From NCBI RefSeq assembly GCF_003576645.1, contig NC_044930.1:7912971-7976970 (forward strand): a stretch of DNA of 64,000 nucleotides, in the 5' to 3' direction. Shown here in pieces: positions 11,095 through 22,300 of this stretch (its first letter is position 1; the number at the start of each line of letters is the position of its first letter). Under the pieces are notes generated by a model. That model searched no databases. It was not told the origin of the DNA and was given only the letters and a program-made list of their open reading frames with translations. The position numbers and the translations under genes are program-made. Source of the DNA: Ipomoea triloba. Its lineage: Eukaryota; Streptophyta; Magnoliopsida; Solanales; Convolvulaceae.

Positions 11095-11410
11095 GGATGT
11101 GAAGACACAAAAAGAAGAGGGTTGGTTCATTTGAAAATCTTAAGAGGTGTCTGCTTAGAACATTCAAAAGTGCAAGTGCTCAACTTGGAATATCATCCTG
11201 ATATTCAAAACAGCGAGAAAAACACATCTTAGTGTTTGAGAGAGTTACAAAGCTTAAACTGCTATACATCTAGAAGGTGACCGAAGCTGCCCTACATCGA
11301 AGTTGATACAACGATAGCTTCTGGTCAGATTGGAGCTTGTTACACTCAACTGTGACAACCAAAGGTCCTTGCTTTGGATTAAGCAAGAAGAGGCGGAGTA
11401 ACCTGGCAGC

Positions 11411-11665
11411 TGTCTAGTGAAGATCCTGAGGCTTGAGGCGGGCTTGGTGATCAAAGCTCAAGTGCTCGAGAGGTGGAGTAACTGGAAGCGGGGAGAAAAA
11501 CCTGAGGAGAGGCGGAGTAACCTGGGAGCTGTCTTGTGAAGATCCTGAGGCTTGAGGCGGGCTTGGTGATCAAAGCTCAAGTGCTCGATAGGTGGAGTAA
11601 CAAGAAGCGGGGCGAAAAACCTGAGGCTTGAGTCGGGCTTCGTGATCAAAGCTCAAGCGCTCGAT
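11411..11665 (+). repeat. Threefold internal repeat in R/U5 of D LTR
   Basis: The block with CCTGAGGCTTGAGGCGGGCT followed by TCAAAGCTCAAGTGCTCGA occurs three times (from about 11413, 11539 and 11621), separated by variants of GGTGGAGTAAC and GAAGCGGGG. The same repeat is in the 3' LTR at 24302-24555 and, in reverse with two units, in the B LTRs (about 1700-1830 and 37130-37260). Confidence 0.8.
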
Positions 11666-12035
11666 ATTGTACTAAAAAGAGAAGTTTTAGTGCAATCCTT
11701 CCAGGGAGTTTCTGGAAGAAGAGTGGACGTAGGCGGGTTGGCCGAACCACTTAAAAATCTCTCTCGCATTTACTTTCTGTCTTTTATCTCTCGCTACCTA
11801 ACTCTCGAACTGCACTGCATATAACGCACCTCTCGAACTAACTCAAACTCGTGCTAACTAAAAGGGGATAACTTTTCCGCTGCGCATAAAACTTTGTCTT
11901 CATCTTGTGAGGTATCGGACCTAAACCTCCTAAGTCCAATACACACGAGAAGTCAAAAAAGATTTGCAAAATCTTATACAAGTCTATTCACCCCCCCCCT
12001 CTAGACTTGTACCCCATCCCCTTGGGACCAACAAT

Positions 12036-12047
12036 TGGTATCAGAGC
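12036..12047 (+). other. Primer binding site of element D (initiator-Met tRNA)
   Basis: TGGTATCAGAGC two bases after the LTR end. It complements the 3' end of plant initiator-Met tRNA, as in most plant copia elements. Confidence 0.92.
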
Positions 12048-12146
12048 GAGTTCTCTGATCGATATAAACCTTTGTTTATATTGCCTAGAGATCCTTCTTT
12101 GAAAAATCTTTTAAAAATTTTCAAAGCACGAGATAATTTTTCTAAT

Positions 12147-14059
12147 ATGGATAGCATGTTGTCGAGACATCTTCTTTTTGATCTTAGCAGGTTCGATGAC
12201 TGGAAAACACGCATGCTTGTGTACCTATCAGCCCTCCATGATGAAATGGCCGAGGTTATAACTTCTGGACCAGTCAAAATCTTAATGGTCAATACTGCTG
12301 CAGCTCAAACCCAAGACACACAAAAGTACATCCCAAAACCTAGGGAATAATGGACAAGTGATGATAGGAAGAGAAACAACCTGGACAATATTGCCAAGGA
12401 CATTCTCTTCAGAGCTATAGATGAAACCATCTTCCCAAAAGTGAGAAAGTGCAAAACGGCAAAAGAGGTATGGGATACTTTGATGTTAATTGGTGAAGGT
12501 GACGAACAGGAAAAGGAGAACAAGCTCACCGTGGCTATGAAGAAGTTCGAGGACTTCAAGATGAAGCTAGGGGAGAGCATCGACAGCATGGAATCTCGGT
12601 TCATGAAGCTATCAATTGAGATCAGTGATCTCGAGAAGGAGATTCCACAAAAGGAGCTAAACCTGAAGATCTTACGAGGTCTTACCAAGGAGTGGGAAAT
12701 GAAGGTGATCACAATGCGTGATCACAGGGATTTAAAGAACACCACAACCGACCAACTGTTCAGAGATCTCAAAGCCTTCGAATTTGAGATGCTTCCGAGA
12801 GATGAGGACGTGGTGGACAGACGGAATGTGGCACTGGTTGCTGATCAACCATCCACCTCTTCAAGGTCAGACCCTAATCCCACTAATATGTTATCTGACG
12901 AACAGTTTTCTCTCTTCATGAGAAAATTCAGGAAATTCATGAGGAAGTCAACCAAGAGCAACACAAGTTCACCTTCCTCCTCAAGAAGGAACAATGAGAA
13001 ACATTCATCCAGAAGGATAGAGGAAGAAAATTAGGGTCTCTGCTACAACTGCAGGAGATCAGGACACTTCAAAGCCGAGTGCCCTTACCCTATGGTAAGT
13101 AAGTATCAAGGCCAAGAAGGCAGGGACTCCAGGAAAAAGGAGGAATCCAAAGAAAAGCCAGCACAAAGTGGCTTCAAGGGAGACTCAAGGAAACATCTAC
13201 GCAGAAAGGCGCTTGTTGCTGAGGAACTCGAGAGAGCAATCGAGGAGTCCGAGACATCGAGCTCCAGTGAAGGCAGCAGCAGCTCAGAAGATGAGAGGGG
13301 ACTTATTTGCTTATACACCGAGGAAGAAGAGGATCAATGTCTAATGGCCATTGACAATGAGGTAACCTCTACTTCCACATCTAGCTGCTCTACCTCTACC
13401 TCTCGTTGTTCTTCGTTCGGAAGCGATGAAGATCCCTTTGAGATGCTTGAAACACTTAAAAGGGATCTCGGTATCGCTAACAGCACTCATGCCAAAATCC
13501 GGGAAGAAAACAGCAAGCTAACTGCTGAAAGAGATATGCTTAAGAACGTCTCGAAAGAGAATTCGGAGCTAACTCTCAAAGTAAGTGAGTTAGAAGCCAA
13601 AGTAATCCTACTGGCTGAAGAGTGCAAAGCTCGAGAGACCAGAGAGCTTAATCTTAGAAAGGTCATAGCATCATACACGAATTCCTCCAAAGCTATGGAG
13701 AAAATGGTAAATGATCACAGACCTACTAGTGATAGAACCGGTCTAGGGTTCCGTCAAGACTGTCTCTCGAGAGATAAACAGACCAATGGTTTGGGAACTT
13801 CAAATAATGGAGGATCTCAACCCAAACCAAACAAAGGTCATAAAAGACCAACAGAAAAGACCAGAGTAGCTATTCATAAACCGTCCCTATACACCAGCAA
13901 TGGAAAGTATAGGAAAGCTACGAAGAATGGCCGGGTAAACAATATCGAGAGATCACCTTGCTATCTCTCGCAAGGCCATTCCAAGTACAAAAGGAGCTAC
14001 ATTCCATATAATGCGCTTCAAGGCAAATATGGAAGGTCTGAGATCCACAAAGTTAGGAA
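12147..14059 (+). pseudogene. Element D gag, first copy
   Basis: Capsid-type copia gag opens at the ATG at 12147 (MDSMLSRHLLF) with the FDDWKTRMLVYL block, the KEVWDTLMLIGEG region and LRGLTKEWE. A CCHC knuckle (CYNCRRSGHFKAECPYP) is at about 13040-13085. A long Ser-rich and coiled-coil tail follows, as in Sirevirus gag. Two in-frame stops are present: TAA at 12348-12350 (where B has a sense codon) and TAG at 13032-13034 just before the knuckle. The copy breaks off at the N at 14060. From the ATG onward it looks identical to the second copy, offset 1,959 bp. Confidence 0.85.
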
Positions 14060-14060
14060 N
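14060..14060. other. Single N at a gag duplication joint
   Basis: Unknown base. The 45 bases after it (14061-14105) are a diverged version of the leader before the gag ATG (12101-12146), and then gag starts again. This is consistent with two overlapping contigs laid end to end. Confidence 0.8.
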
Positions 14061-14105
14061 GAAAAATCCTTTAAAAATCTTTCAAAGCACGAGATATTTT
14101 TTAAA

Positions 14106-16469
14106 ATGGATAGCATGTTGTCGAGACATCTTCTTTTTGATCTTAGCAGGTTCGATGACTGGAAAACACGCATGCTTGTGTACCTATCAGCCCTCCATGA
14201 TGAAATGGCCGAGGTTATAACTTCTGGACCAGTCAAAATCTTAATGGTCAATACTGCTGCAGCTCAAACCCAAGACACACAAAAGTACATCCCAAAACCT
14301 AGGGAATAATGGACAAGTGATGATAGGAAGAGAAACAACCTGGACAATATTGCCAAGGACATTCTCTTCAGAGCTATAGATGAAACCATCTTCCCAAAAG
14401 TGAGAAAGTGCAAAACGGCAAAAGAGGTATGGGATACTTTGATGTTAATTGGTGAAGGTGACGAACAGGAAAAGGAGAACAAGCTCACCGTGGCTATGAA
14501 GAAGTTCGAGGACTTCAAGATGAAGCTAGGGGAGAGCATCGACAGCATGGAATCTCGGTTCATGAAGCTATCAATTGAGATCAGTGATCTCGAGAAGGAG
14601 ATTCCACAAAAGGAGCTAAACCTGAAGATCTTACGAGGTCTTACCAAGGAGTGGGAAATGAAGGTGATCACAATGCGTGATCACAGGGATTTAAAGAACA
14701 CCACAACCGACCAACTGTTCAGAGATCTCAAAGCCTTCGAATTTGAGATGCTTCCGAGAGATGAGGACGTGGTGGACAGACGGAATGTGGCACTGGTTGC
14801 TGATCAACCATCCACCTCTTCAAGGTCAGACCCTAATCCCACTAATATGTTATCTGACGAACAGTTTTCTCTCTTCATGAGAAAATTCAGGAAATTCATG
14901 AGGAAGTCAACCAAGAGCAACACAAGTTCACCTTCCTCCTCAAGAAGGAACAATGAGAAACATTCATCCAGAAGGATAGAGGAAGAAAATTAGGGTCTCT
15001 GCTACAACTGCAGGAGATCAGGACACTTCAAAGCCGAGTGCCCTTACCCTATGGTAAGTAAGTATCAAGGCCAAGAAGGCAGGGACTCCAGGAAAAAGGA
15101 GGAATCCAAAGAAAAGCCAGCACAAAGTGGCTTCAAGGGAGACTCAAGGAAACATCTACGCAGAAAGGCGCTTGTTGCTGAGGAACTCGAGAGAGCAATC
15201 GAGGAGTCCGAGACATCGAGCTCCAGTGAAGGCAGCAGCAGCTCAGAAGATGAGAGGGGACTTATTTGCTTATACACCGAGGAAGAAGAGGATCAATGTC
15301 TAATGGCCATTGACAATGAGGTAACCTCTACTTCCACATCTAGCTGCTCTACCTCTACCTCTCGTTGTTCTTCGTTCGGAAGCGATGAAGATCCCTTTGA
15401 GATGCTTGAAACACTTAAAAGGGATCTCGGTATCGCTAACAGCACTCATGCCAAAATCCGGGAAGAAAACAGCAAGCTAACTGCTGAAAGAGATATGCTT
15501 AAGAACGTCTCGAAAGAGAATTCGGAGCTAACTCTCAAAGTAAGTGAGTTAGAAGCCAAAGTAATCCTACTGGCTGAAGAGTGCAAAGCTCGAGAGACCA
15601 GAGAGCTTAATCTTAGAAAGGTCATAGCATCATACACGAATTCCTCCAAAGCTATGGAGAAAATGGTAAATGATCACAGACCTACTAGTGATAGAACCGG
15701 TCTAGGGTTCCGTCAAGACTGTCTCTCGAGAGATAAACAGACCAATGGTTTGGGAACTTCAAATAATGGAGGATCTCAACCCAAACCAAACAAAGGTCAT
15801 AAAAGACCAACAGAAAAGACCAGAGTAGCTATTCATAAACCGTCCCTATACACCAGCAATGGAAAGTATAGGAAAGCTACGAAGAATGGCCGGGTAAACA
15901 ATATCGAGAGATCACCTTGCTATCTCTCGCAAGGCCATTCCAAGTACAAAAGGAGCTACATTCCATATAATGCGCTTCAAGGCAAATATGGAAGGTCTGA
16001 GATCCACAAAGTTAGGAACTCACGGATGCAGAAAGGCAGACTCTATCCATCTAGTGAGAATTGGTCATCGAATCATAATTTATGGAAGAAACCTCACTTC
16101 CAGCAATTTCACATGACCAAACAGCATATGAAAGGCATGGTGCGTAAGCCGATCGAAAAGTCTATACCTAAGTTGATTTTGGTGCGTAAGCCGATCGAAA
16201 AGTCTATACCTAAGTTGATTTATGCACCAAAGCCGATCGAAAAGTCTATACCTAAGTTGATTTATGCACCAAAGAGGATCGAAAAGTCTATACCTAAGTT
16301 GATTTATGCACCAAAGAGGATCAAAACTTTTGCTAGCATTCCTTATGATTATCAAACGTTTAATGGCTACATTGCACCTAGACCTGGAGTAATGGGTCCA
16401 AGGTATAAATGGATGCCTAAACTTACTAACCAACCAGGACCCAAAGTTTGGGTACCTAAATCTGCTTGA
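14106..16469 (+). pseudogene. Element D gag, second copy, with full C-terminus
   Basis: Repeats the first copy, including both stop codons (14307-14309 and 14991-14993), then continues past the break point to a natural end. It has the CCHC knuckle at about 15000-15045, a Ser/Glu-rich acidic stretch, a coiled-coil region (about 15420-15640), a basic Gly/Asn/Lys-rich tail, four 14-residue repeats (16143-16310) and the block GPRYKWMPKLTNQPGPKVW before the stop TGA at 16467-16469. Element B ends gag with the same residues and the same stop. The next gene, pol, is in the -1 frame and overlaps this stop. Confidence 0.87.
16143..16310 (+). repeat. 42-bp tandem repeat in gag C-terminus (4 units)
   Basis: Four units of 42 bp, each encoding a 14-residue repeat such as RKPIEKSIPKLIYA, with a partial fifth unit after 16310. 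Units differ by few bases. Element B has a single degenerate unit at this place, so D has expanded it in frame. Confidence 0.92.
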
Positions 16470-16483
16470 TCCGCTTGCAGGAC
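16461..16483 (+). other. gag-pol junction with -1 frame change
   Basis: The gag frame ends in a TGA at 16467-16469. The pol frame runs open through this point in the -1 frame and reaches the protease/pre-integrase start (DTWFIDSGCSR) soon after. The same stop, the same frame offset and the same spacing occur in B at 34371-34400. TTGCAG at 16475-16480 also looks like a 3' splice acceptor. No classic heptamer slippery site is evident. Confidence 0.6.
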
Positions 16484-18855
16484 ACCAGGGACACATGGTT
16501 CATTGACAGTGGATGTTCGAGATATATGACGGGAAACTTAACACTGCTAGAGAACATCCATCCTATCGAAGGTCCCCTGGTGACATTTGGAGACAACGAG
16601 AAGAAAGGTCGCACAAAGGCTGTTGGTGAAATTCATAAGAATGAATTGGTGATTAAGGGGGTATCCTACGTTGAGGGACTCAAATTCAACCTCCTTAGCA
16701 CAAGCCAGTTCTGTGACAAAGGCTACAGAGTGATCTTCACAAAAAGCAAGTGCCAAATCATACAAGAGGAATCTCTCGAAGTCGTCCTGGAAGCAGCTAG
16801 GAAAGGAAACATGTACATAGTGGATTGGAGATCTGCCAAACCATCCCTATGTATGCTGGCAAGGAGCAAGGAAAACTTATGCTGGGATTGGCACAGTAAG
16901 CTTAGCCATCTGAACTTCAAAACTATCAACAAGCTTACTAAGAGGAACCTTGTGGAAGGACTGCCCAAAGTTACGTTTCGAAAGGACAAGATTTGTGAGG
17001 CATGTCAACGTTGTAAACAGATCAAATCCTCTTTTAAAACCAAAGTCGAGACATCATCTACCAGACCACTAAGTCTTCTCCATATGGACTTATTTGGCCC
17101 AGTAGATCCACCCAGCATGAGAGGAAGAAAGTACACTCTTGTGGTAGTAGATGACTACACAAGATTCACCTGGACCGTGTTCTTAACCAAGAAAAGCGAG
17201 ACAAAAGTTGTCTTACCAAACCTTCTGAAGCAGGTTCAAATTGAAAAGGATGTCTCGATACTAAAGATTCGGTCAGATCAAGGTGGAGAGTTCGTTAATC
17301 AAGTTATCGAGAGCTACTGCAACGAAAACGGTATTCATCATCAGTTGTCAGCTGCTTGAACGCCTCAACAGAACGGGGTTGCTGAAAGAAGGAACAGAAC
17401 TCTCAAGGAAGCCGCAAGTACCATGCTCTCGCAAGCCAACATATCTCAAGGATTTTGGGCAGAAGCAATCAACACAGCGTGCTATACCCAAAATCGGTCC
17501 TTGATCGTGAAAGGAGTCGGAAAGACTCCATATGAGTTGTGGAATGGAAGGAAACCGAATGTAAGCTACTTCCACACATTCGGGTGCAAATGCTATGTCC
17601 ACAACAATGGGAAGACTCAGCTAAGAACTTTTGATGAAAAGGCAGATGATGGAGTATTTCTGGGATACTCATCGACCTACCAAAGCTTTCAGAGTCTTCA
17701 ACAAGCGAAGGTTGGTGGTTGAAGAATCCATACATGTCTCTTTTGATGATAGAGCATCAACAGATCAACCATCAAAGTCAATGGAAGCAGCTGAGGAAGC
17801 TCAGTCGGAGTCAATCGAGAGATTAGACTCACCTCTCGATGGGAAGAAACCGATAGTTCGAGACGTAGCGGAACTCCCGTCAGAATCAGATGATGAAGAG
17901 CCTACCAAGAAGAAAGCTCCTGACTCAGTTGATCCGATCCAGATCATAGATGCTCAATCCACATCTCAACCTTCAACGGAAGCATCAACTGAGGAGCCAC
18001 AACCCGACCTAAGATGGCTGAGAAGTCACCCTGCTGATTAAGTGATTGGAGATGTACGTGACAGAGTTCGGACCAGATCAGCACACAGAGAAAGCATGTT
18101 TGCTTGCTTTCTATCTCAAATAGAGCCTAAGGTGATCGATGAGGCTCTATGTGATCCAGATTGGGTACAAGCCATGCAAGAGGAACTTCATCAGTTTGAA
18201 CGGAACGATGTTTGGGAACTAGTTCCGAGACCTCATCATCAGAATGTTATTGGTACAAAGTGGGTTTTCAGAAACAAGATGAATGAGGATGGAGTTATTG
18301 TTAGGAACAAGGCCAGACTTGTTGCCAAAGGCTATTGTCAGGAGGAAGGAATAGATTTTGATGAAACCTTCGCTCCAGTGGCACGTCTCGAAGCCATACG
18401 CATCTTTCTCGCATATGCCGCCTTCAAAGACTTTAAAGTATATCAAATGGATGTCAAGAGCGCTTTTCTGAACGGACTTCTCGAAGAAGAGGTGTACGTT
18501 GAACAACCTCCGAGTTTCTTGAAGGACGTGGGAGCTGACAAAGTATACAAGTTGAAGAAGGCACTTTACAGCTTAAAACAAGCTCCGAGAGCTTGGTATG
18601 ACACCTTATCCTCTTTTCTACTTCAGTGTGGGTTCACCAAAGGCCTAGTGGACAAAACATTGTTTAGAATTAAGGATGAGGATCACATCTTATTGGTGCA
18701 AATCTATGTGGACGATATCATTTTTGGAAGCACCAATCCAGACTTGTGCGAGAAGTTCTCCAGGTTGATGAAAGGGAAGTTCGAGATGAGCATGATGGGA
18801 GAACTCAACTACTTCCTTGGATTACAAGTGAGACAGCTTAAGGAAGGTATCTTCA
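16466..18855 (+). pseudogene. Element D pol: protease start, integrase, RT (truncated)
   Basis: The frame opens with FIDSGCSRYMTG, the copia protease/pre-integrase region, then a GAG-pre-integrase zinc finger (HSKLSHLNFK, CEACQRC), integrase catalytic D (LHMDLFGP), D (SDQGGEF) and E (QNGVAERRNRTLKEA), and RT with the YVDDIIFG catalytic motif (about 18707-18730). Defects are a TGA at 17357-17359 (CGA in related copies), a 1-bp shift near 17690, a TAA at 18039-18041 (CAA in B) and the end at the N at 18856. RNase H is missing. B retains it (31204-32000), so about 1.7 kb is absent here. Confidence 0.9.
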
Positions 18856-18856
18856 N
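18856..18856. other. Single N replacing RT end, RNase H and downstream sequence
   Basis: Before the N the sequence matches B at about 32005, after it B at about 30330. The jump removes roughly 1.67 kb relative to B. One unknown base at such a joint points to a collapsed assembly gap, though a real deletion is possible. Confidence 0.8.
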
Positions 18857-19382
18857 TGCTTAGATGGAGGAATAAGGAGGTTTAGGGATCAATCACTCAG
18901 GGGGAAGATCCTTAAACTAGCAAAGTCGAGAGTTTACCTTCGAGAGGTAAAACTAATGCGCTCAACGGATATATGTGGAATGGCTAACTTTGGGCATTAA
19001 TGTTAGCCACGTGGTCTTCGGTTACTGACGGTTTTCCGTTCTTAAAGGCATTATCTTGATGAGTGGGAGCACGCTTATATAAATATCATCTCTTTATATC
19101 CCACTATCCAAAACCGTATTATATCTTACCAAAATATCCTTACCATACCTTACATACATAACCGTTATAAAAGGGTATTTCTGACCTTTCAATTCTTTTA
19201 AATTAACCGGGATCCCTTTTCGGGTCAAGCTCTTAACCCTACCCATATATCCAACCCGAATCCACATGATATAAAAGCCAAATTCTTCATCCTTACACGA
19301 ATTCAAGCTCAAACCGAATACCCAAAACCCCCAAATCCTAAACACTGTACACATTCCTTCCAAAACCTCAAATCTGTCAACT
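18857..19382 (+). other. Leader of the extra ORF in element D
   Basis: Noncoding stretch before the extra ORF. It starts with GGAGGAATAAGGAGG and TCAATCACTCAGGGGGAAG, a block present twice in B. It then holds TACTGACGGTTTTCC, also conserved in B, a TATATAAAT at 19076-19084 about 300 bp upstream of the ATG, and a C-rich stretch just before the ATG. Confidence 0.6.
19076..19084 (+). promoter_or_regulatory. Possible internal TATA box upstream of extra ORF
   Basis: TATATAAAT preceded by GTGGGAGCACGCT. Element B keeps a similar GTGGGAGCATGCTCATAAA on its minus strand (about 30035-30060). This could give the extra ORF its own transcript, but the sequence alone does not prove it. Confidence 0.3.
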
Positions 19383-22300
19383 ATGGCGTCCGAATCCTCC
19401 ACATCAACCTCATCTTCCGACGCATATCAGAGGGAGTTGCGACACATTCGCACTCAGATCAAACAAGTCAAGGCGGGGAGTATCCTTGACAAAAACGGCT
19501 TCATCACCCACTCGTCAAATCCAAAGATGGCGGAGAAAGTCCTGAAAAAGTTTGAGAAGGCAGGACTAATGAAATACATGACGCACGACTACCAAACCAT
19601 TCATGAACTCGACTTCACTGAATGGTTCGCGAATGCCAAGGTCACGAAGGGCAAAATAGAGAGTCGGTTCAATGAGTTCCATATCACGACCTCTGTTGGT
19701 GACCTCAGAGCGGCATTCGACTTCGCGATGTCGGAGGAAGTAGTCCAGCACCTCTCGGATTACGACTTGGACAAGCAAGCTTTTTGGGATAAAATCCGAC
19801 TGGAGTCTGCTCCGACAAGAGCATCCTCTGCCCTCCGCAAGTTCCACCTAAAGGAGAGGTTTGTTCTTGCTGCCGACCTAATCATGAAATTCGTGCTCGA
19901 CAAGGTGTCTGGAACTGACGAAATCAATCTGGACATCCTCAAAATCCTCCACGCCATCTGGAACAACAACAAAATGGACTGGGCACACATCATCTTCAAT
20001 TTTCTTCAACAGCAGGTGCAAAGCTCAGTCTCCAACACCAACCTGACGATCAGTAAAAAAGTTGGTTTCGGTTTTGTTGTTCAATATCTTCTAAGTTTGA
20101 AGGGCTTAGAACTGAGGGAAGGGCGAGAGATTCATCGGAATACCTATATGGGTAGGACGAAATCTCAAGCTCCAAAGGCTAAAGGTGTTAAGGGTGCACC
20201 TTCTCCCTCGAAGCCTAAGGGAAGGGGCAAAAGGAAAGCCCCAGCCAAGGAGAAGGAATCTGATGATGAGCCTCTAGATACCCTGATCAAGAGGATCACC
20301 TTATCGAAAAAGGCTAAGAAAGCCAAAACCATCGCCATCACTCAGATTCGAGAAGGAACACCCTCAACTATCCAAGTACCATTCGAAGACAGGGCACAAG
20401 CCCAGGGGGAACCTCAGGCTACACTGGCCACTGAGGTTGAGAGAGTGCCCCCTACCAGGTCTCTGTCAGGAGCTTTCTCTGTAAGTCTACATGCCGATGA
20501 TGATGCTGAGGGTGCTGATGAGTCTGTGGTCGAGCCTCGAGAGGAGGTTCGAGAGATTGAAGGTACTGGGATCAGTGATCCAGTACAGACAGAAGTTGAG
20601 GAACCACGAGAGGTGGTTCGAGAGATAACAGTGGAAGCTGCATCGGCAACAGAAATCCTGTCTGCTAACTCTGATGAGCTGAATGCTGAAATCACTTCTC
20701 AGTTGGATCAAAGTACTGAAAATATGTCTAGCTTGGATGACTTCTCCAGAGTGCTTCGATGGATCAACTGGAGAACATGTCCGATTGATCAACTGGTTTC
20801 GAGAGCAGCAGATATGGTGGCTGAGGAGGACTTTGCTTTAAATTGGTTAAACCTCACTGCAATCCCAGCCAATGAACTTCTGAATCTTGCCCATGAGATG
20901 CACGTAACCAGGAGAAATCTTGGTCGATCTGACAAGGGAAAGGGCATAGCTGTTGATGCGCAAGAAGCTGAAGCCGAGCCTGTAGTGGATCCTGAATTAG
21001 AAGCTCAATTTCAAGAAGATATCAGGCTCGCCACTGCATTATCCTTGGGACATCAAGTAGAGGATACGAGAGGTCCAGGAGAGACCTCTGGGATTGCTCG
21101 AGATGATTCTAAGAACCCAATACCAACAGCCGCAATCCCCTTGTCCCAAGTAAATTTCTCTGCTCTGGACGAACAGGTAGCAGCTTCGAGAGGTGAATCC
21201 GAGACCTCTGAAGCACTTGAGGTGGCTCCTAACACTGTTCTTCTTTTGCCACCACCTGAGTCCACACCCTCGAATGACACCGATGAAGCACAGACAATTC
21301 GAGAGGGTGACATACCATTGCTCCAACTCCCAGGTTTTCCCATCGATACGGAAAGAGAAAGGTGGAGTGCACCAGCTGCTCCTGAAACCATAGTGATTCC
21401 TGACTCACCTGAGCAAGCTGAGGTGCAATCTGATGAGCAACGAGAGCAAAATGTCCCAAGTCCTGCTGATTCGAGAGGTACTGAGGAAGACGAAGCAACC
21501 ATCGAAGGTGGAAACAGGGAAGCACCCGTCAACACTTCGTCTCCAACCTCACCAGCAGATGACCAAGTTCCCAGCACTAGTTCGAGAGATCACGCTGAGG
21601 GGGAACTTCTATTGGATGGAAACCGGGAAGCGTCCAATACCGAAGATCCCTCCCTGGCTGATCCAATCTCAACAGTCGCTGAAGCTGAGGCTCCAGGTTC
21701 GAGAGGTGAAGAGCAAGAAGTGATCCATCCCTCAGGTGGAAACCGGGAAGCGCCTGACATGGAGCTACCTTCGCGCTCTGAAACCAGTGTCCCTGCGACC
21801 CCTCAGACACTCAATCGAGAGGTGGACTCGCAACTGCAAGTCATGGGTGGAAATCTGGAAGCACCCAAGTCCCCTCCGATAAAAGGTACTTCTCACTTCT
21901 CTTCTTCTACTTCTGACTATGATCAACAGGCCGAAGAAGCCTTCATTGGCGAAGTGCGTCAATTCATGGCTGATCAATCTCAGAAGATGGCTCAGCTCGA
22001 GAGGATACTCGCTGTTGTCCGCAATGCTGCAATGCCTGCTGCTGGCACAAGTGAATCCCAAGGCGTCATGCAGAACTTCTCGATCAAGTAGTATGGGTTG
22101 AGGATGCAGCACAACGGGCTGCAAATGAGGCTGCCGTAGCTCGATCAGAGGCTGAAGGTGCAAGAGCTGAATTAGCTGAGTTACGAGCAGAACTTAGAGC
22201 CTATCAAAACTCTAGTGAGCTTCGACAGGACGTAATCAAAGCACTACTCGATGACCTGTCGAACCAAGTACCTGCCCAACTTCAAGCACTCTTCGAAGGC

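Larger units (their letters stand above)
10247..12033 (+). repeat. 5' LTR of element D
   Basis: Starts TGTTAGGAACATATTG and ends GGGACCAACA. Its only long difference from the 3' LTR is an extra 20-bp copy of AATTTTCCCTCCAACGGAAT at about 11030-11070. U3 holds several TCTCGA/GAGACA words (10430-10660), the TATA box is at 11087-11094, R/U5 holds a threefold repeat (11411-11665), and a C run lies at 11990-11999. Confidence 0.95.
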
